Origin: Amaurobius ferox
Taxonomy: Eukaryota > Arthropoda > Arachnida > Araneae > Amaurobiidae
Assembly: GCA_951213105.1 (NCBI GenBank)
Contig: OX578138.1
Coordinates: 91,418,914 to 91,482,913 of the forward strand
DNA length: 64,000 nt
Direction of reading: 5' to 3'
The translations under genes and the position numbers were made by a program. The notes under the pieces are model-generated. The model made no database searches. It was not told where the DNA came from and saw nothing but the letters and a program-made list of their open reading frames with translations. Shown here one piece after another: positions 1 through 11,853 of the stretch (position 1 is the stretch's first letter; every line of letters starts with the position of its first letter).

Positions 1-1430
1 AAGTAGCCAAAACATGTCCAGGAAGTCCTAAAATAGATATTAGCATCAAAATCTCAAAACCGAAAATTTTCGTGAAAACAATACTTTCTCAATACTACGT
101 TTGAGGACGTAAAAGTTAAATTAAGAAAACTAATTCCGTAGATTCCTGGAAATACGATGGGGATATATAGATGCAAGAAATTTCACAATGAAAACTAGAT
201 GCGTTCACAAATTAGGCAAAAATGTGTAGATGATCAGCAGCTTCAATCATTTTGCTGGAAAAACAATCAAGAAATTGGTGACGTAGATAATGAGAACACG
301 CTGGAATCAGACATACTGCTAGATTCAATAAATGGTCATAATTTAGATGTGGATGTGTCGACAGTTTAGCCAAACTGATCGACTTTTGGCCAAATTTGCT
401 TGTTAAGATATTTCGTTAAAATATAGTGTAGAAATCAGCTGAGAAATTGTGACTAGGAACATATGGATGTAATCAATGAACACTTTGTAAATTTGATAGT
501 CTTCACAATCTAAGCAGGAGTATTGGGTTAAATATATTCATTTTACAAGTTTTGCATTAGCAATCAAGCGAGAAAATTAAAACAGAAAGAATCAGCTTGA
601 ATGTCTTTGTGTTGAAACATAGCTGGCTAGTTCAAAAACCGTTAGTTTAAACCATAAAGGCATGGGTATTTTCTGTTCATGGGATCTCGTTTATTTCCAA
701 CTCTGATCGATAATAGAAGGAAAATCAATTTATCAGAATTAGCAACATACAGAGCATAATAAAAATATTTCCCGTATTCGGAAATCATGCGGATATCTAA
801 ATTCCCTGTAAACAAGAAATAATGCAGTTGACGGTATAATGGATGTATACGTTATCACAGTAGTAACATTACCGACAACTGAGACACTTTTCTTGCAAAC
901 CATCGAAAACACATATTTTACAGATTTAGAAGGATTAATTTAAATAATTACATCATCAAACATCTAAAAACTTTAACTCCACATTCAGTATTTTATACAT
1001 TTACAATATATGGAAGTAACATACAACAAAAATTCTCTTTTGCCGACAAAGCGACCAACGTATGCCTTCGCAAATCTTATAGATTATGACTTTGAATATT
1101 TCTGGATCTGGAAATAGCCAGGAGAAGGATTTATTCTTCAACATGGAACAGCATGCTTAAACATATATTAATTATGATTCATTGTGGCAGCAGTGGACGT
1201 AGTTATAAATGCTTTGTGGATCATAAGTAGTTGCAACAAAGATACTTTGTAATCTTGAGAGTTATACCAGTATTTTGAGAAGCGTTGTTACAATGGAAAT
1301 TCCTCTAGAATGAAAAGAGATGGATTATTGTGGTAGATGATGTCATGTATTTAATTATTATATTTTCTATATGATAATATTTAAATTATAATTAATTGCA
1401 CGTACGATTATTAATATATTTTGGATAATA
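1..1430. other. AT-rich stretch, no feature recognised
   Basis: All six frames are broken by stops at short intervals and I see no terminal repeats, tRNA-like boxes or tandem structure. It resembles no other part of the window. Treated as unique or very old intergenic DNA. Confidence 0.5.
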
Positions 1431-1551
1431 TATTTGTCGGGCAGTTTTGTCACCTTACCATTGATTAAAAAAAACTATGTGGGTGGCGTTTTAATATCAC
1501 TATGTAATATTACATACACATATTCAGAAACAGTCAGAAAGGCACAGACAT

Positions 1552-1843
1552 ATACAGACGCCGGGAGCGACAGTCTAGTGGTTAATGTTCGGGGTTGTAC
1601 TCGGTTTGATTCATGCCTCTGGTCAAACTGTCGCCGTGTTCACACGGAGTGCAATCACGTTAAAAATGTAGGTTGGTAAGTTCTTCCGAGAGGTTGGTGG
1701 TAGGGTATGGAGAGTATGGTCCTTGCCGATACCTCCTCCAGTGGATTCCAGTCGAAATTGAATGGCACTTCCTGGCCGTCCAAACTGATACTTTACACCT
1801 TCGGGTTGGTCAGACAGTCTAAGTAGAATAAGCATACAGACGC
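1552..1843 (+). mobile_element. SINE-A, full-length tRNA-derived copy with target duplication
   Basis: A tRNA-related head begins near 1566. An A-box-like block (CAGTCTAGTGG) is followed by a B-box-like block (GGTTTGATTC near 1603), so an internal RNA polymerase III promoter is likely. The head is followed by the family body (CTTCCGAGAGGTTGGTGGTA near 1682, then GGTACGGTCC-like and TGGCACTTCCTGGCCGTCC-like blocks), which recurs at 10.5, 15.3, 34.2 and 63.3 kb. The body is bounded by a perfect 10-bp direct repeat, ATACAGACGC, at 1552-1561 and 1834-1843, as expected for LINE-assisted retroposition. The element itself is about 272 bp. It encodes nothing; reading frames crossing it are chance. 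Confidence 0.85.
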
Positions 1844-1849
1844 ATTGAA

Positions 1850-3090
1850 AGATGTGCATTATTGAACAATTAATTCATTCAATGATGAGCAAAGCATGTA
1901 TGTCCATCAAAAACGATAATTGTGTTTTATATCCCATCATGAGACCTTCTATTCGCATATTCTGTGTAATGATGGAAAATAAAACGAATATATGTATCAA
2001 TAATATATTTTTATACACAATATAGAAAACTTATATAAAACACTACGTAACACACATACAGGCCAGAGAGAAGACGTGACGTATTGAGACACATACATCA
2101 TTGGAAAATTAATTTATGCCATGATGCGCAAAAAATGTGCATCCATGAAAATACGACAATCGTACTTTGACCCATTCATGATGCAATCATTTGGCTCTAT
2201 CATAATTTACATTGAAATATACTGTGTAATGATTACAAATTATACTAATCGATGCATCATTAATATATTTTGCTCACAATATGAGAAAAGGTATACACAC
2301 TTAAAATGCTTCATATAACTGGTCAAATTATAGGAATAAACTTTCAAACCCCCCCCCCCTACCATTGCTTGATCTCTTTTAAATGTTTTCAGCTTTACAT
2401 TATGTCTGCCTTTAAAGAATTCGGGAAGAAAGTTACAAAAAAAAAACAGATACCCAAGTTTGACCTCAGTACGGTCGCTGCGATAAAATTCAGATGAAAA
2501 AACTTTCCTTAGAGCACTCAAAAAGCACTTACCCCTTAAAGTAATTTTACTCTTGCGTAAATAGACAGGGGATCAACGGAAAGTTGAAAGAGCAAAGAAA
2601 GAAAATCACTCTAATGTTTTCTTTCGTAAAGTTGAATCAAAACTTCTCAGGCAGTTGAGCATTTTTTTGTTATTTGTTTGAATATTTTAAATGCCAACAA
2701 AGAAACGTATTAAGTGAGAAATCACTAAAATGTAGACATCTATAATATTTACAGCGTGTTCGTTTATTATGTAAAGTAATGAATGATAAATTTACCTATT
2801 TAATTTGAACGTGTAAACTTTCTTTTAAGACACTTTTATTGGAAGATTAGTACATTAAAATTAATCATGATTTGTAGCGATAATAATATAATTTTTTAAA
2901 TAGTTGTCAGTTGTTACGGTGAGTCTCCACTTACATTTTGGCTGTTGCAAAAGAACATAAGTGGGAACATGCATATAGAACAGTAAGAACACAAACTAGT
3001 TTTAATTTGTAGTTAAATAAGCTTTGTATAAAGATAATATATAAGGAAAATATGTCCACTATTATTTTACACATTCACCATTACGTTAGC
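1850..3090. other. AT-rich intergenic stretch
   Basis: No gene or repeat family recognised. A run of 11 C residues lies at 2349-2359 inside otherwise AT-rich DNA. Short overlapping frames on both strands (2121-2521) have no recognisable domain. Confidence 0.45.
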
Positions 3091-3093
3091 AAT

Positions 3094-3444
3094 TAGCCTA
3101 TTGCATTTTGCATAGTGATAAATAAGAAATATAAAGTTCAGACACGTCCAGGAAGCACAATCAAATAAATCTAAGGAAGCACACTACTCAAATAAATCTA
3201 AAGAGGGACAAACAAATAAATGTAAGGAAACACAATAGCCTACTGCATTTTGCATAATGATAAACAAGAAATCAAAAGTTCAGACGCGCATCAAATATTC
3301 AGACACGTCCAGGAAGCACAATCGAATAAATCTAAGGAAACCCAATCAAATAAATCTAAGGACGCACAATTAAATAAATCTAAGAAAGCACAGTCAGATA
3401 AATCTAAAGAGGCACAAACAAATAAATGTAAGGACGCACAATAG
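3094..3444 (+). repeat. 21-bp minisatellite inside a duplicated ~142-bp block, with an open frame
   Basis: A block starting TAGCCTA(T/C)TGCATTTTGCAT occurs at 3094 and again at 3236, a 142-bp tandem duplication. Inside each block a unit of about 21 bp (GCACAATCAAATAAATCTAA type) repeats. In the second block the period is a multiple of three, so a frame at 3250-3444 stays open and reads a seven-residue repeat (AQSNKSK, with E/D/K before A). The frame has no visible promoter, intron or partner exon and ends right after the array. I treat it as a non-coding minisatellite whose period keeps a frame open by chance. A low-complexity Lys/Ser/Asn/Gln exon is possible but unlikely. Confidence 0.7.
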
Positions 3445-3449
3445 CACAA

Positions 3450-6400
3450 TTACATATGTTATTCAAATAAATATTTTACGCAAATTACTACTTTTCATAT
3501 TGTGAATTTTAGACATAATAAAATTATTAAACGATACTTTAGTAAGTCTGGAGGGATGGCCGACAATGCTTACTGAATGATATAATATATTGAATTATAA
3601 TTTGATCATCACTCGCATATTGGTTTTAGGGTCATCCTGAAGGCATTTGCGCAAGATATGCATAAATATATGGTTGGATGTTAAGATTAATGGCAAGTTG
3701 CGATGAGTACAGATATAACTATTAAATCGGCACAAAATCGAAAAAAAGTAATTTTGCGCCCCTACCAAAGAATTAAAAACAAATACGAACATGAAATCAG
3801 AAATATAGCAATATAAAAGAAAAAGTCAATTACAAAATAATAATAGATAATTGTCTAAATAGTAGGAATCAGTTTTGAATCTGTCACAGAAAATGATATT
3901 TAACACAATATGGTTACAAGTAGTTCTTGTCATATCCAGGACAGATACAATTAAACAAGAATTGCATGCACAGGAATCAAATATAGAACATGATCAAAAT
4001 GCTACCACCCCTCAACGACAACAGATATTTAATTTTGAGAAATATTTTTATTACTTATTTTTAGAAGCATTGATCGTGCCATACTATTACAGCATCTAGC
4101 AACAGACGAAATATGGAAGATATTTATTGCCTTCTATATATACATATTGTAGGACTCTGGTGTTGATTTCTATTAATTAGATGCTCTTCAAACTTGTTTT
4201 TAGTGTTGAGTTCTTGTTTCTAACTTCTTAATTCCCCGGTAAAGGCGCTTGAATGATTTGTATTCCTTGGGACAAAGTCATTCCAAAGTCGCTGGGATGT
4301 TTAAGGTTTTCCTAGCAGCCTTGTATATCTGTATAAGCAGTTACACAATTTTGATGTAAACAATAACTCTGTGCTGCAAACTGATATTTCATATAGATAG
4401 TATAATTTAGCAATATATCGATACTGCGTTGTATCACTTAAAGTTTATTAAAATTTTGATATATATCACCACAGTTGCCCTGCTAATCGTCTATACGAAC
4501 TATCGCCATTGAAATATGTATAAGAAAAATTTAAGAGAAATAAATATACATTGATATTTTTATAATTTTTTTATTACCTGGATAATTTTATTTACTAATT
4601 CATTTGTAATTAATATTTATTATGGGCCGAATATGATGTTTACACATAAGACCGGCAGTAAAATTAACTACACAACAATAATGTGATAGATAAACCATTC
4701 AGTAACTGAATTCTGAAACCAATGATCGAATAATGTTGCAGGCTGTCCACATCTGCTGTCAAATTGCAGGTACATCAAACATATATTTTTCACTTCATTT
4801 ATTCCCAACCCAACGATAGAATTGTACATTACATATTATACCAGTTCCATATACTATTTATTGAAAGCGTTGAAGAATTTTTCAGTTCTCAAGATAATAA
4901 TTTATATATGCCATTATATATTCAACATTCTAAATGTGCTAATTTGGGCCTGACCCTTAGTGAGCTTCTTCGACTCAGCTTCGAATATGGATGTTGCACA
5001 TACAATGGTTCCATAATGATTACATATTATTTTCTGAAGTTAGTATTGAACGTGCACGAAATTTTTCTTGCACATTTAAAACAATTATGTGCTTTTGCAA
5101 CTCCTTTGTAGGGTATCTTCATCCTTGCCTTTATTCTTATTCATCTATGCGTCAAGATATCTGAATATATTTACTATCTACATCTTCCATTAGTACATAA
5201 CTTATTCCAATTTCATTTTTAACTTTTTCATTTATACCTACTGTCCCTGTTTTGATTTCATTTATATGTCAAACTTTTCCAGCAAGTTTGGCAATAATTA
5301 TTCTTTTTATTCTGTAGACCTAAAAATATCGACGCCATTAAAATATATAAGGTATTCCTGAGAGCTCTAAAGCCTTTATACAGCATTTATTTCCTTAATC
5401 ATCAGTTGTAGATATATACCAACCAGTTACAAAAAATACCAATTATAAAAATATTTCAAATAAGAAAACATTTTATCTTTAAGTTTTATATCTAGAAACA
5501 TATTCGTCTGAAACCAATGCAATCTAGTTTTATACCGTTCCTCAATCCAAAAAGTTCCAATGACTAAAATTTCTTCGTACGTTTACATGCAAAACTAAAA
5601 AAAAAGTTTAATTATTTTCCGATTGAAATTTGAAGAGATATGGCATAGTGTATTTTAAGAAATAATTCACTTCTCCATGTCTCAGAATCCATCATTTAGA
5701 TCTAACGTTGCGGTGCTGTACATAATGCAAGTTAAACATTTCTGAATATTTGTTTCACATTTCAGTTTCTTTAGGATTTAATCAGTTTGTCCCGGAAATT
5801 CTCTAAGCGCCTAATAATTTGTTTAGAAGAGTGTGTGAATTTTATTGATTTGCTGACAAATTTAGCATGGGTAGCAATTCAATTTATGTTCACAGCCAAT
5901 ATTTCAGCGAAAATTGCTACAAATTTGAGATGATATATCTCGATAAATTTTGCTTGTAAAAAATCGAAATTTTGAGTTATACATATCAATGTATGAATAA
6001 ATTTTATGAATTGAAATATTTAGGATTGAGGGCAGTACGAAAAGTAGTATTTCATATATTTCAGACAAATATGTTTATCGATTTAAAACTGTTATGAGAT
6101 AAATTATTACCTTATTTGAAACATTGTTGTTTTTGCAAGTATATATCTACTATTAAAGGTTGAGGAAATGAACGTCGCGCTCAGGGACTTTCATGAACAT
6201 ACTTTAGAATTGGCAAAATGGGAATCCCACAATGTAGAGACAAACTTCCATTCAATTCGTCTCTTTTTGTTATGAACATAAAATACTTTCGAAATATTTT
6301 AAATCTACGATCAAATCGTATTTTGAAAAATCGCCTATCTGCTTGGTCTTTTGCATCTCTGCTTGGTGAAAAATAAGGAACATGTAATATAGAAAAAATA

Positions 6401-6734
6401 ATAATGTAAATATTAAAATTGTGTCCTTAGTAAGATTACATTTGGAAAAAATATGAAATGATCTTCACACCACTCAAAAAGCTCTTACGGCTTAATTTTA
6501 ATCCTGTGTAAACAGACATAAGTTGAACGTAGATTTGAAAGAGAAAAAAAAATTAACTTTATATTTCTTTCCACAAAGGTAAAGAAAAATTTCACCAATT
6601 AAATACTTTTAGGTTTTTACTGAAAATGCTTAAAATTAAATAACATTGCTTTTTGTTACATTACACATTAAAATGTGAACATCTATAATATTAAAATATT
6701 GTTGGCAAAATTTCTGGCATACTGATGTTTCTTG
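3450..6734. other. AT-rich stretch, no feature recognised
   Basis: The longest frames (for example 4764-5111, 115 codons) have AT-driven composition and no domain I recognise. No terminal repeats, tRNA-like heads or tandem arrays were seen. Probably unique or long-decayed DNA. Confidence 0.4.
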
Positions 6735-7080
6735 GAAAAAAGTTTTCCCTGAAATACCTATATTTCAAGATCTGCTATAGAGATTAGAGGACGATTGATG
6801 GATTCAGCATCTAATTCTGGAACTTTCAACTTCTGGTTTTTTTTCTATTTCCCTTTCATTTATTTATTTTACTTCAAGCATCTGTACATCAAAATCTGCT
6901 ATAGATAGAATATAGATTATAACTGGAATGCATTGGACGTAAAAAGTTTTTACAGTGATACTAAAATGTGTGATACTAAACTTACAGTGATATTATATGG
7001 ACGTACAATAATTTATGATGAATGCAATAAACCATGGCACCAAGACACGTGAGATTCGCGGATTCAGTCAACTCCATATC

Positions 7081-7190
7081 AGAGCTATATAAGAGTTATA
7101 TAAGAACTATATAAGAGCTATATAAGAGATTCTTCAATATAAGAGCTATATAAAAGATTCTTCAATATAAGAGCTATATAAGATATTCTT
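7081..7190 (+). repeat. Short tandem repeat, 11-bp AGAGCTATATA units
   Basis: The unit AGAGCTATATA repeats at an 11-bp period at 7081, 7092, 7103 and 7114. It then continues as a longer alternating unit (AGATTCTTCAATATA plus AGAGCTATATA) of 26-28 bp. TATATAA strings inside it look like TATA boxes but are part of the repeat. Confidence 0.8.
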
Positions 7191-8204
7191 AAATAGAGCC
7201 CGGATCACGCTCCACACAGATGCCTGTGAGCCAATGGACAGACAGATGCATGAGAACCAATGGGCAGCCGGCGGAGCTCGAAGATAAGGACATGCAACGG
7301 ATGAAATGATTCATTGCCAATACCCAATATCAGTTCCTTACAGTCAGCACATTGTGGCGATATAGTTGTGAAAAGATTAATCGAATTCAACAATTACGTT
7401 ATGGAGAAGTGCATTTTGTGAGTGATGTTCAATGTACAACTACGGATCCCAAAAGGGACGCAACCAGAAGCCTTAACAAATAACGCAGCATGATGTGCAT
7501 ACAAGAACAACATGTAACTTATTTTATCTTATCTGAGGAGATAAAACTGACTCTGAATCAAGTAGAAAACACCCATGCATCACAAATATAGCATTTCAGT
7601 AGAATACTCCGTAATTACTGTAGTAAATGATAATATGTACGATGTAGAGTATTAAGTATTAATTGTGAGTTTAATCATAAAAATGTTTAGCCAAAAGTAA
7701 TATTTATAAATAAAATTTAAAGTTATGTCAAAAATGTCTCTTCATTACTAGGCTAAGTAATTCAGTGAATATTTAATAAATAATTTTACTTTTAGTTAGC
7801 ACTTGTCAACACGCTATAGTGGGTTATAACAACGACAACTACTATGTAAATTTACGACTCGACAGACACAAGCAAATTAATTATAATTATAACTTCATTT
7901 TAGTACGTTATCTACTTCAAATAATTATTTACGCCACAATAACTGATATAGATTCAGCCTCAAATTCTGGAGTTGGTAGGATGGTTCACCAAGGGTTCAT
8001 TTAGAAATTTTACTTCAGATTGACAAATTTTCATCTATTTCTTAAGAATGGTTATAGATAAAGTTTAGATAAGAGCTGATATAGATTCACTATTAAATTC
8101 TATCGGGTGTTAAGTGACTCACTATGAATTTCCATTTCCAGTTCTGACGATGTCACTTCCGCTTCAGAAATTTATATTTTATTTCAAATATCTATTATAA
8201 ATAC

Positions 8205-8262
8205 GGTGATCGATATTATGGATAAGGTGATCGATATTATGGATAAGGTGATCGATATAATT
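8205..8262 (+). repeat. 21-bp tandem repeat, nearly three copies
   Basis: GGTGATCGATATTATGGATAA begins at 8205, 8226 and 8247 with an exact 21-bp period. The third copy diverges after GGTGATCGATAT. Confidence 0.9.
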
Positions 8263-8644
8263 TCAGCATCACATTATAGAGGAAGTCATTGGTTTTTCAG
8301 GAATTTCCAATTCCTATTATTTTCCGGTCCAAATGTTCTTCTTTAAACGTCAGTTTCTCAAGATATGCTATAGATTGAGCTTAGATGATGACAGATACGA
8401 ATTCAGCATTAAATTTCGGAAGAGGTCGGCAGTACACAAAATATTTTCACATCTGAAAGTGTAGTCAATTTAAGTTCAAAATACTTTCTTGAAACATATT
8501 TTTCTCAGACTCGACAATAGACAGAACTTAAAAGATGGCTAACATGGATTTAACATCGAATTCGAAAAGAAGTAGGGGTTCAAACAGGATGTACTCTTCC
8601 GGTTCTGAATATGCCTCTTCGGGTTTTCGAAAATCCGTATGTAC

Positions 8645-9344
8645 ATACGAAATTAGCAATCAAAATAAAATAAAAATGCTTAACAGTTGAGTCAAAAGTT
8701 GGGTGTAAGCAATATTAATCACTACAATGAGTTCTTTTTCATTTGTTGTCCATACTGAATTAAATAAAACACTAAAAAACATATACGTTTTTCGGCACTG
8801 ACGGTTTTAATCTCTGAACCAGTGCATCTCGAATTGTTACTTATCATCTGGTTGTTACTCAGTAATAATTGTTACTCTAGTTACTTGCATCAACGAGAGG
8901 TATGGCATCAGTGAGAGAGGTAATATTTTTTTATCATTTGCTGATATTATGTTTATGAAATAAATTTTATATTTTATCTTATGCAAAAAATAGCAGAATA
9001 GAAATATAAAACTAATACGTCTATGGTTGTATTGCTAGCCAAAAATGTTAACTACAAATCAGAAATACAAGAAACACATCATCACATAAATAACTGTTAA
9101 TAGCACAGTCAATAACCGTTAAATATCTGTATCAAACGATTTCGTAGGTAAAAGGATTTCTTTAGGACAAATTGAGATTTAGATAATTCGAATAGAATGT
9201 ATAGGATAGTTGGAGATGAATTGGATACGATATATAGGATCGATGATGATAATAAATAGGATATAATATAGGATATATCAGGATAATTATGTGTATCATA
9301 TTTTGTTCATACAGTTATTTATAGCTCCCTACGTACATAGTATA
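8645..9344. other. Intergenic stretch, no gene
   Basis: AT-rich, with a GGATA-rich simple stretch around 9198-9285. No element ends or conserved frame seen. Confidence 0.4.
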
Positions 9345-10060
9345 ATTTTTAAATAAAGTATTGTGACATACTCCAAAATTCGTATTCGAGTTTTGGTCCA
9401 AAAGTTACGTTACATGCATCCCTGAACTTGAATTTAACATCTTTGAGCTAATGTCTACGTGTGCATGTATGTGTGCGTATTTATATTTGTCTGTGTGCCC
9501 AAGAGTCTGTAGACACGATATCTTACGAACGAATAAAGCATTTCGAAAATAATTCGGTACTATTATTACAATCATTTAATACTAGGATCCCGTTGATTTT
9601 AACTGCAAATGAATGCTAGAAAGCCCTCCCCCCCAAATTGTGATTTCACTTAAAATAAAAAAAAATCTTTAAAAAATTAAGATCTTCAGTAATTATAAAT
9701 AAATATTCATTCCATACGTGATTTTTTATGCGAAAATGAATGACACAAACTTTATAGTGCTAACATGAACCGTTCTCGTTGTATTGCATTTATTTTTTAA
9801 ATAAATGTATTAAAAATTACTAAAAATTAAATAAAGTAAATACTGTGAAATAAGTCCACTTTCCATATGCAGCATTATGCAACAGATATATTAACTTCAT
9901 TCTCGGAGATCTAATTCGTTCCATTCACGAGAGAAGATACTTTTAAGTAACTTTTAAATAGTTTTGTATTTTGATGCCCGAGAATTTGGTAATGTATTTG
10001 ACGGGATATTAATCATTTATGTATTTATTACTTAAGCCGTCTAGCTCAATCAAAGGGTGT
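9345..10060 (+). mobile_element. Family C element, diverged 5' part
   Basis: The order of blocks matches the better copy at 18815-19730: AGTATTGTGACATACTC, then ATTCG(T)ATTCGAGTTTT, then CATCCCTGA, then a TGTGTGTG-like microsatellite, then ACACGATA-CT-ACGAACGAAT. The CTAACATGAACCGTTCTCG block (near 9761) and the GGAGATCTA-TTCGTTCCAT block (near 9905) follow. Identity is clearly lower than between the other copies. The matching 3' end reappears at 10960-11025, so the element may be split by the SINE and neighbouring DNA. Confidence 0.55.
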
Positions 10061-10526
10061 AGAGTAGTTACAACTGACTACCGGGAAATACAATGAGAAG
10101 CACATAAGGCGGAAATATTCATAGACATAAATAAATAGTATACATCAAAATACAATTCGCCAATACCTTCAATCACAAATAACAGCGAAGAATACAAGAA
10201 ATAGTAATGATACAGCAAAAAATAATACTGGATTACACAAGAACAGTGAAAGAATATTTTCAAAAGAAAAGGCCTAAACAAAGAAGCGGGAGAAATAAAA
10301 ATGTGAACGGAAATACAAATTTTAATAACACATGTTATTAAAAAATGAAAACAAAGACAGAATGGAACAACGTAGATAGTGAAACAATTATTCATTGATT
10401 AGAATAATATTTAGACCATAAGCTACTTATAAACGAATAAACAAACACTGTATGAAAATAATATATAAAGTAAATGTGAATGCTTTTATATTCAGATATG
10501 TCAATTACATTTTGATGAGGACTTTC
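10061..10526. other. Intergenic stretch, low-complexity minus-strand frame only
   Basis: A 105-codon minus-strand frame (10078-10395) is dominated by F, L, I and Y from A-rich DNA. It has no domain or neighbour that would support a gene. Confidence 0.4.
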
Positions 10527-10810
10527 TACTTCTTCAACCCATACTGCCCAGCCTACCCGAAGTTGTAAGGTATATGTTTGAACTGCCGGAAAGTGTCACC
10601 CAATATAGACCGGAACCCAGTTATGCAGGCATCCGTAGGGACCGTACCTTCTTTCCCCTACCTCTTTGTTCTCGGAAAGTCTTACGGACCAACATATTTA
10701 ACTTCCCCGTACTCCGCGTGAACCTGAGGACAACTTGAACAGAGCTGGGAATCGAACTCATGTCGTCCGAGTGCAATCCCCGCGTGCTAAACACTAGGCT
10801 GTCGCACCCC
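10527..10810 (-). mobile_element. SINE-A, near full-length, minus strand
   Basis: Read on the minus strand, the tRNA-like head is at 10810-10745: an A-box-like block CAGCCTAGTGTTTAGCAC and a clear B box GAGTTCGATTCC. The SINE-A body follows (TTACGGACC, TTCCGAGAA, TAGGGGAAAGAAGGTACGG, ACTGGGTTCCGGTC, GGGTGACACTTTCCGGC) and then a TGAAGAAGTAG tail. This copy has the best-preserved tRNA head of the family here. No clean target duplication was found. Confidence 0.82.
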
Positions 10811-10959
10811 TTTAGTGGTGATTTTGCACTTGAGTGCGAATAAGTCATTCTGTTTGGACATATAGGTTGACAGAATCACCCAGTTTAAATTGGCGTGGTG
10901 TTAATTCAATGCCAAATACATTGTACAGTTGGTCTTGCGTACCTTTACTTTACTGTGAG

Positions 10960-11025
10960 AGAAGGGAAGTCGTTACATTGTGTAGAGAAAGTCATGTGCT
11001 GTTCACATCATATTTTTGCACTCAA
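10960..11025 (+). mobile_element. Family C 3' end fragment
   Basis: The block GAGAAAGTCATGTGCTG-TCACATCA matches the 3' end of family C at 19700-19730 (GAAAAGTCATGTGTTGCCC then ACATCAGAT). It probably belongs with the diverged 5' part at 9345-10060. Confidence 0.45.
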
Positions 11026-11853
11026 AACTGGAAACTATATGCTATATACAAATAAATATATAATTCACATATTATTCTGTTTGATATAAAAAATTTAATG
11101 GTATATAAATAAGATAAATAACTACATAAATAAATAACTTGTATATGTAGAGACTGCGAGGGAAAAACCCATCATGCTTATATTAATTTGGCGACATTCA
11201 AAATTCGCCAAGATCTGAATGAAATTTGAAGTAATCCGTGATAACCTTAAACTTTCATGAAAATAATAAAGAAAAAATATTTTTTTCGGTGAATAAAATG
11301 TCATTACAATGAATTGTAATAGCACATGTGATTGAAAATCTAATTATGACAATAGAAAATATCGTATTGCGTGAATCATATACTCTTCTTAATAAAGAAT
11401 ACACTAGAGATTGACAGAAAATACTCTCTACAAACAATGTATATAACGATAAATGTAATTCTATAATAAATCATTATATATCAGATACGGATATATAAAA
11501 TATGTGTACATTTAAAATAATTTCATTTTAACATCATTTCATATAGCTCAACGAATGAACGAAATTGAATGGCATAATTGACCTCAGAACTCTCATTGTA
11601 AAAAAAAAATGAAATATAATTTTTTTTATAAAATATCGGAAAAGAACATAAGCTGTAAAGCAAGTTCACTGTGTAAATAGATAACATTTCAACTGAAAGC
11701 TGAAAGACAAAATAATGACCTACCTTTTTTTTTTTCCTTTCCTTTTATTTTACTTTAAGCTAAAGGAAAATCCTTGATTGTGTTTTATTGATTTTAAGCT
11801 TTTAGTTCATTTTCATTACATCATTTTGAGAAATATTTATTGAAAATATTTTT
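11026..11853. other. AT-rich intergenic stretch
   Basis: No feature recognised; only short overlapping frames on the minus strand. Confidence 0.4.

Larger units (their letters stand above)
6735..8640 (+). repeat. Degenerate dispersed/tandem repeat rich in GATTCAGCATCAAATTCT-like blocks
   Basis: A block of roughly 150-200 bp recurs four or five times at low identity: CTGCTATAGAT, then GATTCAGCATC-AATTCTGGA, then TTTC(C)ACTTCCGGTT and a TTTCAAATA tail. Instances start near 6765, 7945, 8075, 8370 and 8515. Copies differ by many substitutions and indels, so this is an old array or several old copies of one element. The region between about 6890 and 7940 carries other sequence. Confidence 0.4.

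Noticed and set aside
7819..8004. Short frame next to tandem repeats
   Set aside because: AT-driven composition and no domain.
10078..10395. 105-codon minus-strand frame rich in F, L and Y
   Set aside because: Low-complexity hydrophobic composition from A-rich DNA, with no start context, domain or similar copy.
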